A stretch of DNA of 64,000 nucleotides from Erigeron canadensis (Eukaryota; Streptophyta; Magnoliopsida; Asterales; Asteraceae): NCBI RefSeq assembly GCF_010389155.1, contig NC_057768.1:25615966-25679965 (forward strand). The letters run 5' to 3'. Both the position numbers and the translations under genes were made by a program. This document shows, in pieces, positions 1 to 11,725 of this stretch (position 1 is its first letter; each line of letters opens with the position of its first letter). The notes beneath the pieces are model-generated. The model worked only from the letters and a program-made list of their open reading frames with translations. It was not told the DNA's origin and did not search any database.

Positions 1-164
1 TGACATATATAGCTAATAAATACTACGGATTAATAATTTAACAAGAAAAAAACGAATCATACGAATGAGAGAGATTCACATACATTTTTTTTTGAACAGC
101 AGATTAACACGTACTACTTGTATTTGATCAAGTCGTCTTGGTTCTAATCTTTTGCTCAACATCT

Positions 165-3100
165 CTATGCTTGCTTTTGCTCATTAACTATCTTCATAAC
201 CCATTTTGGCTTTCGGGTTTTGAACATAAGATATCCTAAACTTATACCAATTACAATACCACATCCATATCCCATGACAACAGATTTCCAAGTAAACCCT
301 TCAAAAAAGGCTGAAGCATCTTCTTGTTCTGCTAACAATGGACTAGTCCGGTCATCATTGCCTCCAGAGTTTTTTGTCAAAGGAAATCCACACAACATCG
401 GGTTTACTTGGTATGAAGTGTTTTCAAATGTATTGAATTGTCCCCCTCGAGGTATGGTTCCACTGAGTTGATTGCTTGAAACGTTAAAAAACGCCATAAA
501 GGTTAGCCTAGTTAGCTCTGAAGGGATCTTTCCATTGAGCTTGTTCAAAGATAGATCTAAAGACTCGAGATTTGTCAAGTTTCCAAATGTTGTAGGGATT
601 TTTCCATTGAGATGGTTGTGAGATAGGTTGAGATAACGAAGAGAGTTCAGCATTCTAAAGCTATTTGAAATCTCTCCTTCGAATTTGTTGTTTGAGAGGT
701 CAATAGTTGTCAACACTGTGAGAATTCTCTCAAATGTCAATTCCATTCCTTTCACAACAAGCTCTACGCTATCTGTATATAATCCATCTCCACCCATGTA
801 TTCTGGTACACGGTCTTGTCCAACACTAATATCCATCATCGCTGTAAATTTCTCAAAATACTTCCATGGCAAATGACCCGTAAACATGTTTCCAGAGAGG
901 TCAAGGATTCTTAGTTGGGGAAAGGGAGATTGAATGTTCGTTAAGGTCTGGACAGTGCCATGAAACATATTATTTCTAAGGACAAGAACTTGTAGTTGTG
1001 GAAGAGCATCAAGCCAGGACGGAAACATGTCACTTAACATGTTCTCACCAAGATTCAACACTTCTAAAAATGCACAATGCATAAGGCTTCTTGGCACCGG
1101 TCCATGTAATTGGTTATCGTATAGGTTTAGGCTAGTCAGTAAACTATCATTCCAAAAACAATGTGGAAGTGTACCGCTAATGTAATTATGTGACACTTGA
1201 AAAACTTGCAAAAATCTTGAATTGCAAAAAGAAGATGGGATTTCTCCTACAATTGTATTATTGTTTATAGAATATGCAATTATGTTGATAGGTAACTGTG
1301 GGAGGGTTCCATGAAACATATTGTCATCAAGAATTATATAAAGAAGGGATGTTAGATTACCTATTGCTTCTGGTATTTTCCCTGAAATATAGTTATGACT
1401 TAAATCAATCATAACCAACGAATTAGCCTTTGTAATCTCGGGTACTAATTCACCAGATAAACGATTATGAGCTGCAAATATCTGCCCCAATGTTTTTGCA
1501 TTCTGTATATCTGATGTAATACTTCCTTCCAAAAAATTATTAGCAATATCAATAATTTCAGCTTTAGGAAGCCCCCATATTCCATTAGGGACAACACCAG
1601 AAAGCATGTTGTCACTCACACGAAACCGAGTTAGTGTCTTACAATCAGAATAACTTCTCGGGATCTGACCCGTGAAGTTGTTCTGAAGTAAAAGTAGTTT
1701 AGTCATCTTCCCATTCTTGCACATATCCGGAGGAATTTCTCCAGTGAGAAAATTTTCAGACACGTCTATAAGGTTAAAATAAGACCACGAACCAAGCTGC
1801 TTAGGAAGCGGCCCAGTTAATTGGTTTTGAAACAACACTAAGTATACAAGTTGCTTAAATACTCCTATTTCGGGGGGAACTACACCAACAAACTCATTTT
1901 CGAATAACTGCAAGTTTTTGAGTTTAGTCAAAAACTTAATTTCAGTAAGATCCCCTTGAAGAAAATTCATGGAAGCATCGAAAACTTCAAGGTTAGTTAA
2001 GTTACGTAGCCCGATTGGAAGTTTACCCGTCAGATTATTGGTGTAAAGCTCAAGCTGCCATAAGTTCACTAGCTTACCAATTTCACTTGGGATCTCTCCA
2101 GTTATGTTATTCATTGAAATCTCTAAATTTCTTAGCTCTGTGAGTTCGCCTATACCAGTTGGAATCTCACCCCCAATACGACAATTTGACATGTATAACC
2201 AGTTCAAACGGGTCAAGTTCAAAACTTCATTTGGAAACTGATGAGTTTGATCAAATGGATTGTCTCCGACACTTAACACGACCAACTTTGTCATGTTTTC
2301 TAGTGAAGCCCATGGAAAAGCTCCTACATATTCATACAACGTACACTTGATTATTTCGTATAACATGAAATTGGACGCGATGTAAATACATGAAAATTTT
2401 GTTAGGATGCCAATATGGAGTTACCCATTTGGCAGAGGTTCTTCCCTTTGTTGGGTTAATTAGGTCATTATACGGGTCAAATGGTCATGGGTTGGCGTGT
2501 GAGGTTTGGATATGGGCCAGTTATATATACTCATGTTTTTACTTTTTAGTGTAGTTTAAAGAAGTTTGAACACTTGGTATTGGTGACTGAGTTTCATGCA
2601 TCAGATTTGATAGTAGGCTACTAGAAAATAGGAGTTGATGGTTTAATATATACGAGTACTTGCTTAGTTTTGTTATAAATTGGCTTAGTTTTTCTTTTAT
2701 TTTCTATGTACAGATGTGCTCCTACCCTTTTATTAGAATAAAACAGAATTCGTATCAATTTATCTCATACATATATTTACATACGAGATGGGTACCCGTA
2801 CAATGCGGCGGTGCAGTGTGGTGGCGGCAACAGGTGGTGCTAGTGGCGGTGGTGGTAACGATGTGATTATTAATCTTAAACTAATTGACGTAAATGGTAG
2901 CAGTGTAGTTATTTTATAGTTGAGGTATGTATCTTTTGTAAATAACTTTATGTCGATGGGTATCCAATAGTGGTACCGGGACTAGGGTTTCCCCCATTAC
3001 CCTTAGAGATATTAGGTATAAATAATTAAATTAATTAATAAAAGTGATAAATAGTTTGGATAAATATAAGTGTAAAATATTTTAGGATATATTGGTTAGA

Positions 3101-4530
3101 TTTAGTGTGTGAGTTAAGAATGTGTTAAAAATTAAGGGTATTTTGGGTATTAAGTTAGGAATGTGTTGAAAATTAAGTTAGGAATGTGTTGAAAATTAAG
3201 AGAATAGAGAGTTGAAAATAGGGGATGATAATTTGTTTATTAATACGAGAGATGGTGCCTGCGCGTTGCGGCGGTGAGATGGTGAGGGTGATAGGTCAAG
3301 TCATAGAGTATGATAGTCAAATGCCTTAGACGTAAGGGCTCCGCCCTCGGATTTAAAAATTCGTCGAAAGTATATCGAATGACATCTCTAATGAAAGAGC
3401 ATGAAAATTTTTATGAACACCCATATAATTTTTTAAAATTTATCGATATACGGTTTTTGATATATTGAATGAATTAAATGAATAATGATTTATTGATAAG
3501 AGGGAAAAAAATTAGTGGTTGAGATTTGAGAAGAGAGAAAAAGATGAGTGATTGAGATTTATGTATATAGGTATATTAGGCAAGAGATATTTTAATTAGT
3601 AAATAAAGAATAAAGGTATTTTTGGTAGTTCAAATCTATCTTTTCTTAAAAAAAAAAAAAAAGAACAAAATGCTTTATAAGATGGTATTAGATAGTATAG
3701 ATATAGATATAGATATATTAGTGTGTGAATTTGGGGCCTTGAAACCAACATTCTTGCCTCATAGGTTGTAGACTTAAGTCCATGGTTTGATTTCCGGCAT
3801 GGTGTACTTTAGAATTATCTATGGTAGTTCAGGACTAAAGTAGATCTTGCTGTTAAAAGAAAAATAATATCGTTTGATACGTAACATGTACTAATTATAG
3901 TACACCCTCTTTCAAAAGTTATGTAAACATGAAATTATTGTATGTTGTGTACTTGTGTACATGTCAATTTTTAAAATATTTGACTACATGTGAACATAGC
4001 AAACTGGCTGTATACAAATATGTAAAACACTTTTAAGAAGATTGAAAAAAGTAAGTACCTGTGAATCTGCTATTATTCACGTAAAGATATAAAAGCCCAT
4101 TCATGGAAGATATACTAGGAAAGGAACCCGAAAACAAATTATTTCCGAGATCCAAGTAAGTTAACTTCGAGCATTTGTTGAGGTCTCGTGTTACAAAACC
4201 GTGCAGATTATTGAACCCAAAAGAAAGCTTTTGTAACAGGTTAAGTTGACATATGGAATCAAAAGGAAACGAACCAACAAGATTCTGATTCGATAACTCG
4301 ATTTCTTTAACTGATGATAAAGTATCATCACAAGTGATTCCAGTAAAGTTGCATATAGAATTATTTGAGTTCCATGAGTCAAATACTTTTGTTTTTGATT
4401 CGGATAAGGCAGTTTTGAGAGTTAACAAAAGCTCGAACTCATCTGAACTCGCAACGGATATAAGTCCTAGCAGAAGAAGAACGATGAAGTTGCGTGTCCG
4501 GTGAGTGTTGATGGCTGGTTCAGGCAACAT
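165..4530 (-). CDS. Chimeric LRR receptor-like protein: RLK7/HAIKU2-type ectodomain joined to a Cf-9-type RLP C-terminus
   Basis: Exon 1 is 4530-4059, the intron 4058-2324 and exon 2 2323-165, giving 876 residues. The donor ACAG|GTACTT and acceptor TATGTAG|GA rejoin a split Gly codon and produce SRFTGAFPWASLENM, collinear with RLK7/HAIKU2 (recalled family sequences). Residues 1-29 look like a signal peptide; the LRR cap cysteines are C60 and C67. About 480 residues follow the RLK7 class (LSVGDNPFD, TELRNLEIS, PPDMCKNGKM, GIWGLP). From about residue 500 the protein becomes Cf-9/9DC-like: GEIPSSFCN, FPSWLDALPQLQVLVLR, an island near 645-690, then LRRs. The end is acidic, followed by a membrane helix (838-858) with Gly at every fourth position (842, 846, 850, 854) and a basic 18-residue tail. 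There is no kinase. RLPs of this build act at the plasma membrane with the adaptor kinase SOBIR1 (known for the family). The frame is uninterrupted, so a pseudogene is not indicated. The ligand is unknown; RLK7 binds PIP-type peptides. Confidence 0.85.
2784..2960 (-). mobile_element. Helitron-like 3' end (fragment)
   Basis: On the minus strand the sequence ends with a GC-rich hairpin (about 2791-2816) followed by CTCG|T, the same ending as the complete copies at 3246-3701 and 18730-19442. A GGTGGC-rich stretch lies inside, as in the copy at 38905. The 5' end could not be placed; the right bound is nominal. Confidence 0.45.
3246..3701 (-). mobile_element. Non-autonomous Helitron in the receptor intron
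   Basis: On the minus strand it runs from A|TCTATACTATC (3701) to a GC-rich hairpin and CTCG|T (3246), matching Helitron rules (A|TC ... CTRR|T) except for C at the third-last position. The subterminal region is homologous to the tandem copies at 18730-19442, sharing the stretch from the GCTCCGCCCTCGG motif to TCGAAAGTATATCGAATGA. Confidence 0.6.
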
Positions 4531-5750
4531 GATAAATGGACGTGCAGGGTGTTACTGAATTTATGGGTTTGTTTTTGATTTATCTTACTTGGTCAATTGA
4601 AATAGACTATGGAAGCGGGCATCTTTAATACAGGATTACAGGTCCATATACGTGGCCTTCACACGGAATGGGGGCGTTAAGAGAAGTTTGTAGGTACTAA
4701 TGTTACGTAAGTTTTTCATTATAAAAATATCCGGTACTACATGGCGGGTAAAGGGGGCAATGTCCCCTCAAAATTTAAATTTTGTCTGTATTTTTAAAAT
4801 TTTAATGGATTTTTAAAATTTTCTTGTAAGTTTTTTATATTTTACTCACTTTGAATTTTTTTTTTCTAGTACAACCTCTTTATATAACCTAGCATTAATC
4901 AATAAATAATCCTCTACAACATCCACAATAAATAACTAAACAATAACTGGTATAGTACCCATCATTTAACCCAATGAAAAACAAACAAACGAAGAACAAC
5001 AAAGTCTTTTTACTCGTTATCCTAATAATGAGCGAATAACGAGTTAGCCTTAATGGTGTTGCCTCATTTTAGTTATTGAACTATTTCAAACAACAGCTAA
5101 GGTTGATGTGAACTATCTCTTTCTTTCTCGTCGGAACTCTCTGTGTCTGATCATAGCACCATCTCTGATCACTATCAAGGGCCAAACCCATACCATAGAT
5201 CACCAACATCACTGATCACCTCCAATATCTCCTTTTTGTGAATAACCTTAAGGGCAGAGCCCATATCAAATAATATTGAGATTATTAGCCAGAGTATATT
5301 GGACTGTGATGAGTGATAGGCGGGCCAGTAGCAGAGAAGAACGTTGGTGGTGGCGGGGATGAGTGGGTACGTGGGTGGGCATGGGTGGGTGTATGTGGGG
5401 TAATTAGGGGGTAGGGGTACGGTTGTGGCAGCATAGAAACACGGCTGTGGTAATCTTAATCTTAGATTTTTGTTAATATATCGGTTGAGATTTAAGCCTA
5501 GGTTTTTAACATTTTTCATTTTTTGAATAGATTACCACTCAATGTATATATGAGGTAAAGTTTATATAAATAAAATATCAGTTGGATGGTCATATTTTTA
5601 ATTAATATTATTTCAAAATGGATCAAGTCTTTTATCATTTGAGGTGGTCAAAATTTTCCGAAAAATTCTCAACTGTAGTGCAGAAAGTTACATGTGTCAA
5701 CCAGAATTTGATGCACGTAAATTTGGAAAGGAAGGCTAGAGGCGCTCCTA
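4531..5750. other. Upstream region of the receptor gene; no gene seen
   Basis: This holds the promoter side of the receptor gene and AT-rich intergenic DNA. Around 4743-4800 there is a decayed repeat (GGGGGCAATGTCCCC, then AAATTTAAATTT). A GT-rich stretch at 5300-5420 yields only low-complexity reading frames. I saw no clear TATA box for the receptor. Confidence 0.5.
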
Positions 5751-5752
5751 AT

Positions 5753-6674
5753 GGATGTTTGACTTAGCTTATATTTTTATGCTTATGCTTTTATTTTATA
5801 AGTTGTTTATGTTTATATTTTATAAGTTTATAAGTTTTTTTGATAGTGTTTAGATTAGCTTACCTAATTTATTACTTATTTCAATGACTTGTGTTAGAAA
5901 ACCATTGTTGAAAAAGCTTATTAAAACTAGCTTATATAAGCTAAGGGTGTTGATGGGTCAGGTTATTTGGGTTTTGGGTTATTCGGGTCGGGTTATTCGG
6001 ATTTTGAAAAATTATAAATCAACCCGTAACCCAAACCAAATAAGCTTTGGGTTATATGGGTTTGGGTTGTTCGGGTTCGGGTTTTTTTGGGTCGGGTTTT
6101 GGGTGACCCATATAAACGTGATTGATGAATTTACGTGCAACTTAAAAAGATTTGTTAGTTATGCAACATTGCAACAATGTAAATTCAATTTCAAAAACTT
6201 AAATAATATTGATATTTATTTAGATTAACAAACTTTTACATCCAAAACGGTTAAAACACATATAATTTTGCGTTTTTTAAATTCTTTAATGAAAAGATAG
6301 TTGTTTTTTCGTTAATATTCAAGAATATATACTTTAAACAAATTTGATGTGTTATATATTAGTATATATAAAAGAAACAAACATCTTATTCGGGTTATTT
6401 GGGTTGACCCAAATTATTGAATTTTTACCCGTAACCTAAACCGATTAAGCTTTGGGTTATTCGGGTTAACCCAAATGACGACCCATAAACCGAATAACCC
6501 AACCCATTTCACCCAAACCCATTCGGGTTGAATCGGGTTATTTGAGTTTGGTTATTTTCAACACCCCTAATATAAGCCCAAATACTTATATTCAATAAGC
6601 TAGGCCAAACACCCAAATGACTTACCTTGTGAAATATAAGCTAAAAAAACAATAAGCTCTCGCCAAACAACCCT
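5753..6674. mobile_element. hAT-like MITE (outer element of a nest)
   Basis: Left end GGATGTTTGACTTAGCTTA and right end (reverse complement) GGTTGTTTGGCGAGAGCTTA form diverged terminal inverted repeats, followed inside by inverted AGCTTATATTT/AAATATAAGCT motifs. This is the widespread hAT-type MITE layout. I could not find a clean 8-bp target duplication. A second MITE sits inside at 5943-6570. Confidence 0.5.
5943..6570. mobile_element. hAT-like MITE nested in the 5.7-6.7 kb MITE
   Basis: Ends AAGGGTGTTGA and TCAACACCCCTAA form terminal inverted repeats, flanked by TATAAGCT on the left and TATAAGCC on the right (7 of 8 bases, the hAT duplication size). Near both ends there are runs of GGGTTATTCGGGT-type motifs in opposite orientation. 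No coding capacity. Confidence 0.6.
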
Positions 6675-8345
6675 TTATTTCCACAGTTCTCGGGTTGACC
6701 TCCGTAGTCTTGGAGATGACTTTTATGACCTTTTGGTTGACTTGGCTTGTTTTATGGACATTACATGTCCTTTGCTTGTCTAACAAGTGTCATTTTTTGC
6801 TACGTCTATATACACTCTCGCGTTCCTCGCATCCTTTTCCAAGGATCCATTTTTAAAAAGTTACAGGGATAAATTACAAATGTCTATTTCTTTATTCGGT
6901 AAGAAGTTGCAGTTTTCATCCCTATTTCTACCAAATTAAGTGCTTCATCTCTGATTTTGGTCCTTTGTACAAATGGATCTCCTGCCCGGGAATCCTTTTT
7001 CAAGGTAACGGCATTGGCTATCGGTCTGTCGCCGTGGAGCAACAGCCGCGTCCAGATTTGATCTATGGTCCAAAAGTCAACAATGTTGATCTAAGACTCA
7101 ACATGTCGTCCACACCTTTTGAACCAAAAGTGTATACGGAGGTCGAAAGTCAAGAATAAAATACATAATTTTATGTAGATGGGGATGCAACACAGGGACG
7201 ATATTTGTAAATTCTCCAACTTAAAAAAAAATCTTTGGTCATTTTAAGATAACTAGCCTAGTGTCTGCGCGTTGCAACGGCTCCAGTTTATAGCACGTGA
7301 GATGCCGTAACGATATTGATATAGAAGATGTTTAAAATATTCTTGCCATATACTTCACCAATCTATCAAACAAAAAAATTATGACGACTATATAAGCTGG
7401 TCATTAACAAGAATTAAGAGATGGATAATGCATGAGTTAAGAAGGGGTAGTTTAGGAATATTCAAAAAAGTGATTAATGTCTTAATGTTATCCTCTTTAT
7501 AAGAGAGTATAAATATAGAAGTTTGGTTATACAATGCCATCAAAATAAGTTTCCCTTTTGGTTTTGCTAACGTGGTCATAATCAAATCTCTCAACTTATT
7601 TTTTCTTGTAAAATTACGAAGTCAACTGAGATTTTTCTTCATTTTCTATCCATTATTATCATCATTAAAGCTCCCATGACCCACAAACAAACACCATTCA
7701 AATCGGATTGATACTCGCATCGGGTCTATCGATCACAAGAATTTCTTGGAAGGAAAAAATCACAATATAACATATGGCATTATATATGTGGTCAACTTTG
7801 AAGTGCGGAAGCTTGGCTTCTTGGCTTGGTTTTGAGTGTGGAGCTTGTCTTGGTTCATACTTTACAGTCATTGATAATTTGTCTCTTGCGAGTCAACCAC
7901 TCAATTTCATATAATTGTATCAAAAAATGATTTTTCATTTTAGCTCACCCTCAACCTTGGCATAATCTTCAAAGAAAAAAACAGGCAAAACAATGCGATC
8001 CCCCTCAAAAGGATAATCAATCTCTTACACTTTTTTCTCCGTCATGATGAACATGTGTACCATGTTCATCATGCAACAATAACTGATAACACAAATGGTG
8101 AATGAAAAGGTATAATTATGAAGTGAAGTCTCAATTAAACATGTTTTGAACGGGTTGTACACAGAAATATGCACAAGCCATTTCACAACAACTTACTTTG
8201 AGAGAATTTTTGGAACCCATTTGAGAATGGGTCCAAAAGTCTTACATACTTTCGATAAAACTAGTAAGTTGTGTCAATTTGATTCCCATAAACTGAATTC
8301 CACAGTGGTGTTTCATTTAGAAATGGTTTTCGTGGAATCGATGGT
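6675..8345. other. Intergenic DNA with a possible exon-like fragment and a Helitron-like 3' end
   Basis: At 6965-7159 a 64-codon frame ending in TAA reads like real protein (GIGYRSVAVEQQPRPDLIYG, then a Thr/Glu-rich end) but I do not recognise it; it may be a captured gene fragment. At about 7248-7290 the minus strand ends with a GC-rich hairpin plus CTAG|T, Helitron-like. From about 8140 to 8345 the minus strand appears to continue the decayed retrotransposon frame that the solo LTR interrupts. Confidence 0.35.
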
Positions 8346-8350
8346 GATTT
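8346..8350. repeat. Left target-site duplication GATTT
   Basis: The five bases GATTT directly precede the LTR start at 8351 and recur at 9917-9921 directly after its end. Confidence 0.85.
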
Positions 8351-9916
8351 TGTAACATTTGGCTAATTTGACTTATTTGACTTTTACATTGACATGTTTA
8401 AACATTGCTAAATGTAATATTAATTTCATGATTTATGGAATTTCAGTTACTTGACTCATTGACTTGTTCATGTTAATGGCTAGCCAGTTTAGTTAGTCGA
8501 TTTACTTGAAGCTTTATTTGATGATTTAATGGACCTGTTATATGTTAGACGAGATTATGTGACTATATGGAATTATGCCATAACGTAAGACGATATGTAT
8601 TTGGCTAGAAAACGTAATCAGGTTGACCCATTTGACCTAGTTGGACCGACCCACTTGACCATATGACCCAACCCTACCCATTTCCCCCAAACTCTTACAC
8701 TCCCACCCAAATTTACTCCCTTATCTCTTTCCCTCTTTCTCTCACTCACTAAATGCACCCAAATCATCCTATCTCTCTCTAAATTCTTGACTTAGTAAAT
8801 GTTATTCAAGTTAAATTAGTCATAATTCTTCATCAACTTAACAACATATCGAAAAATCAAGTCTTCAAGTGAAAGAAATTACCATTTTTGGGTTAAATTC
8901 GGATTCAAAGGCTTTTGGAAGATTTGGTAAGTTAAAACTACCTCAGATTAACCATTTTATGCTGTTGACCATGCATCTAGTCAAATCTAAACGTTTTTGG
9001 GTCTTGAATCGAGTCAAAACCGGATTTGAGTCAAACCTAGGGTTTCATTTAGGGTTTTTTGTTGATTTTGAGGTGAAATCGGATTTGTGTGATGTTATGG
9101 ACGAATATATGTTATGAGTTATATTCAATACGTTTACTTTGCTTAAAAATGAGTAATTGCACTTCCTAAATCGTCATCTAAGTCAAAAATGAGGTGTTGG
9201 AGCATTTTGGTTCGTGTTTGGCTTGTAAATGTGTAGAGTTCCAGCTCCTCGCGCCACGACTTGGTCTTCTCGGGTCGCAAGGTTGAGTCTGTGGGTCAGA
9301 GGAATTTCTCGCGCCGCAATCCTGAGCCCTCGCGCCTCGAGCCACTTGCACTACTTGTGTCGTAAGTCTGAACCCTCGCGTCGCGATTTTTGTCAGCTTG
9401 CGCGTCAGTTTACAAATGTTAATAACTTTTGGTCTGTAAGTTTGTTTTAGGCGTATGACCTATCGTAGGAATCATGAGAGAGTCTAATTTCTCATGGTAT
9501 CCACCTGTTGTAGTGAATCCATCTCCATTTACAAAAATGTCTTGTTAAAGAGTCCATGTTTATGTTTAGGTATCATCCTTTTGTAGTGAGTCCATCTCCA
9601 TTTATCGTTGGATGATTGATTGATTGATTGATTGTTTGCATGCTAGAATTGGACTTAGACTACTTCTTGGATCCGTGATTCATAGTTCCCATTTATGGGT
9701 TATGCTTAGGATCATTTACCATATTTTGAACTATTATTTTGTAAACGTTTGATGGGTGTGATCCTAATACATTACTTCTTGATCTGGTATTTGTAATTGA
9801 ATCATGTGAATGGATTGTCTAATCCTTTTAATGCATATAGACAAGTCTCTACTTAATTTCCATGTCGTGTTGTGCTTAGTATGTAACCCTCATGATTCCC
9901 TTGTTAGGGTGTTACA
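8351..9916. mobile_element. Solo LTR, 1566 bp, with 5-bp duplication GATTT
   Basis: It starts TGTAACA and ends TGTTACA, an inverted terminal pair with TG...CA, and is flanked by perfect GATTT repeats. No internal retrotransposon genes or second LTR are seen, so it is a recombined solo LTR. It contains a block at 9240-9400 where short GCGCC/GCGTCGC-type motifs recur, and a (TGAT)n run near 9607. Removing it with one GATTT restores the minus-strand reading ...PTPTHKSPSIPRKP... across the site. Confidence 0.85.
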
Positions 9917-10617
9917 GATTTATGGGTAGGTGTAGGAGTTTGAGGCTTGAACTTTGGTGATTTAAGTGAAAACCAACCCTATTGATCTGTAGATCGAACA
10001 GTTCTAGTGGTAGAATCCTTAAAGATATGACAAGTGCTGTATTGAGAAATTTTAGGAGTCTTATGGAAATTAGGCATAGATTTTGGAAAGGTTGGTTTAG
10101 ACTTTTGAAGTGGTGAGGGAGATCTTTTTGGTGGTTTAATGGTGGTTGATTTGGTCTTTTGGGGTGGATGTGGAGGTTTTGGTGCAAGATTTAATAGATC
10201 TGAAAGTGAATATTTGATTGGTTTTGACTCACTTGATTGAACTTTGGGTATGGTGGGAAAAGATTTGTTTTTTTAATGTGTCAGTTGACTCGGATAAAGT
10301 GAACCAGGATTAAGGGGAGATGATGAATTCACTTGAGTTGACAGGGTTGCAAGCTGTGTTTCCAATAACCGAAAATAGGCTTGAAGTTGTTCGATTATCA
10401 TCATAGAATTTCTCTCTTTACTCACAAACAAAATGGTCTTGTTTTGCAATTCGTTGTGAAGTTGAGAAATCTTTTCAAGCGAAACAAATTCATTCGACCG
10501 ACTCTCTGTGATTTCATCAGTGATTCGGGAGTGAACTTCTCTAAGTTGAGCACATAACTGACTAATCTTTGTATGCAGAAGATCATTCTCCTTTTTGGTG
10601 TTTTCAGAGTTTCTCAA

Positions 10618-11725
10618 AATGAGATCATTTCCGACTTTAGCTATTTATTTTCTGACATAAGTTGGTCATTGTCGAGTTTAAGATGATTGTTTTGTTCCAC
10701 GACCATTTGAAATTTAGCCAAGATGGCTTGTTTTTCCTCAAAATGGACAAAGTTTGATCAAATAATCGCACTATGGCTCAACCGGAGGTATGAGTATTGG
10801 GATTAAGGTGTTGGTGATGGTTTGTAGGCGATTCCCTTCCGGTAAAAGGGCTGCAGCCGCTTTACGCCTATAATTGTTGTGTATTGTGCCGATCTTTGAG
10901 AACCGGCGGGGTGTTTTGGTTGTGTGTGTTTAGAGGGCAAAAAGATGATGATGTCGTATGATATCTTCCTCTATTTTCAGAGGGTAAAGACTTGGAGAGG
11001 AGGGTAAGATAATTAGGGTAAATTTCTTCCTCTTTTGAGAATATCTTATTTCCTTCTTGAGGAGATTTGTGATGATCATGTCCGAGGTATTTGGACTTAA
11101 ATATATTCATTTATTCAGATAACCATGGAAAGGATTTATATCCAATTATTGATATGTTTTATCTCGGAGTTGGGTATTTGTTACCTTATGAGCTCAAGGG
11201 TGATTGTATTGGACGAAGGTTGAGCTCCGTTCAAGGTATATAGATAAGTAATTTTACTTGTGCGATGGTGGCTCTGCTTCTGCTTCGGATACGGAGGTAG
11301 AGCTCCGTATAAGGTATATCATGAAGCCCCCAGTCTAGCTAGAGAGACTGTCTTCAGGGTGTCCGGTTAGACTCCAAAAGTGTGCTCCGCTTCACTACTT
11401 CGTTACACAACTTGCCTATCGTATCAGCTTAATCCATCATTAAAGTCGCGTATAAATAGTCATAATGACGGCTTATCCCTTAGTGGCAAATCGTTGGCGT
11501 GAAACCCGTGGTGACTTATCACTGGGTAGTTCCTCTGATTATTAGCCGTATAAATACCAACTTATTACCAAGAAAAAGGGGGTTATTGCCTTCATCAGGT
11601 AACTTTCTTCATCTTGTTGCTCCAAAAGGGGGTTATTGCTCCAAAATCTCTTCCTCTTGTTGCTCTATTCATCAGTCTTCATCAGGTAACTTTCTTCATC
11701 CTTCTTCTTTGTTTATTCCCTTACA
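10618..11725. other. Transposon-derived, non-coding stretch preceding the gypsy-type pseudogene
   Basis: No intact frame is convincing. Motifs such as GAGCTCCGT...AAGGTATAT recur (about 11222-11240 and 11301-11320), and an 80-bp spaced duplicate of CTTCATCAGGTAACTTTCTT occurs at about 11592 and 11677. The second copy lies just before the ATG at 11726. It is probably the leader or LTR-proximal part of the element whose broken gene follows. Confidence 0.4.

Larger units (their letters stand above)
2324..4058 (-). other. Intron of the chimeric receptor gene, filled with transposon remnants
   Basis: This 1735-bp phase-1 intron separates the N-terminal LRR exon from the main exon. It holds two Helitron-like pieces (see separate entries), a T-rich/A-rich tract near 3640-3665 and no coding potential. 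Its bounds are set by the protein join at the split glycine codon. Confidence 0.8.
8140..10617 (-). pseudogene. Decayed LTR-retrotransposon gag-like region, split by the solo LTR
   Basis: The minus strand from 10617 encodes a Leu/Glu/Ser-rich coiled-coil stretch (ENDLLHTKISQLCAQLREVH, later FVSLEKISQLHNELQNKTIL), then a stop. A Pro/Lys/Ser-rich low-complexity stretch follows (PKPPHPPQKTKSTTIKPP) in an adjacent open run to about 9990, with another stop. The frame resumes beyond the solo LTR at 8345 for about 25 codons before further stops. A coiled coil followed by a basic Pro-rich linker resembles gag of plant Copia-type elements. No protease, integrase or reverse transcriptase is recognisable. 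Family assignment is tentative. Confidence 0.45.

Noticed and set aside
165..2366. Treating the downstream exon of the receptor gene as a complete gene starting at the ATG at 2366
   Set aside because: The first 14 residues are intron sequence; the acceptor at 2324 and the exon at 4059-4530 restore the signal peptide and LRR cap.
5175..5519. 114-codon minus-strand frame
   Set aside because: Pro/Thr/Tyr-rich low-complexity translation of a GGTGGGTG stretch; no domain.
9229..9450. Arg/Ser-rich frame in the solo LTR
   Set aside because: By-product of GCGCC/GCGTCGC repeats inside an LTR.
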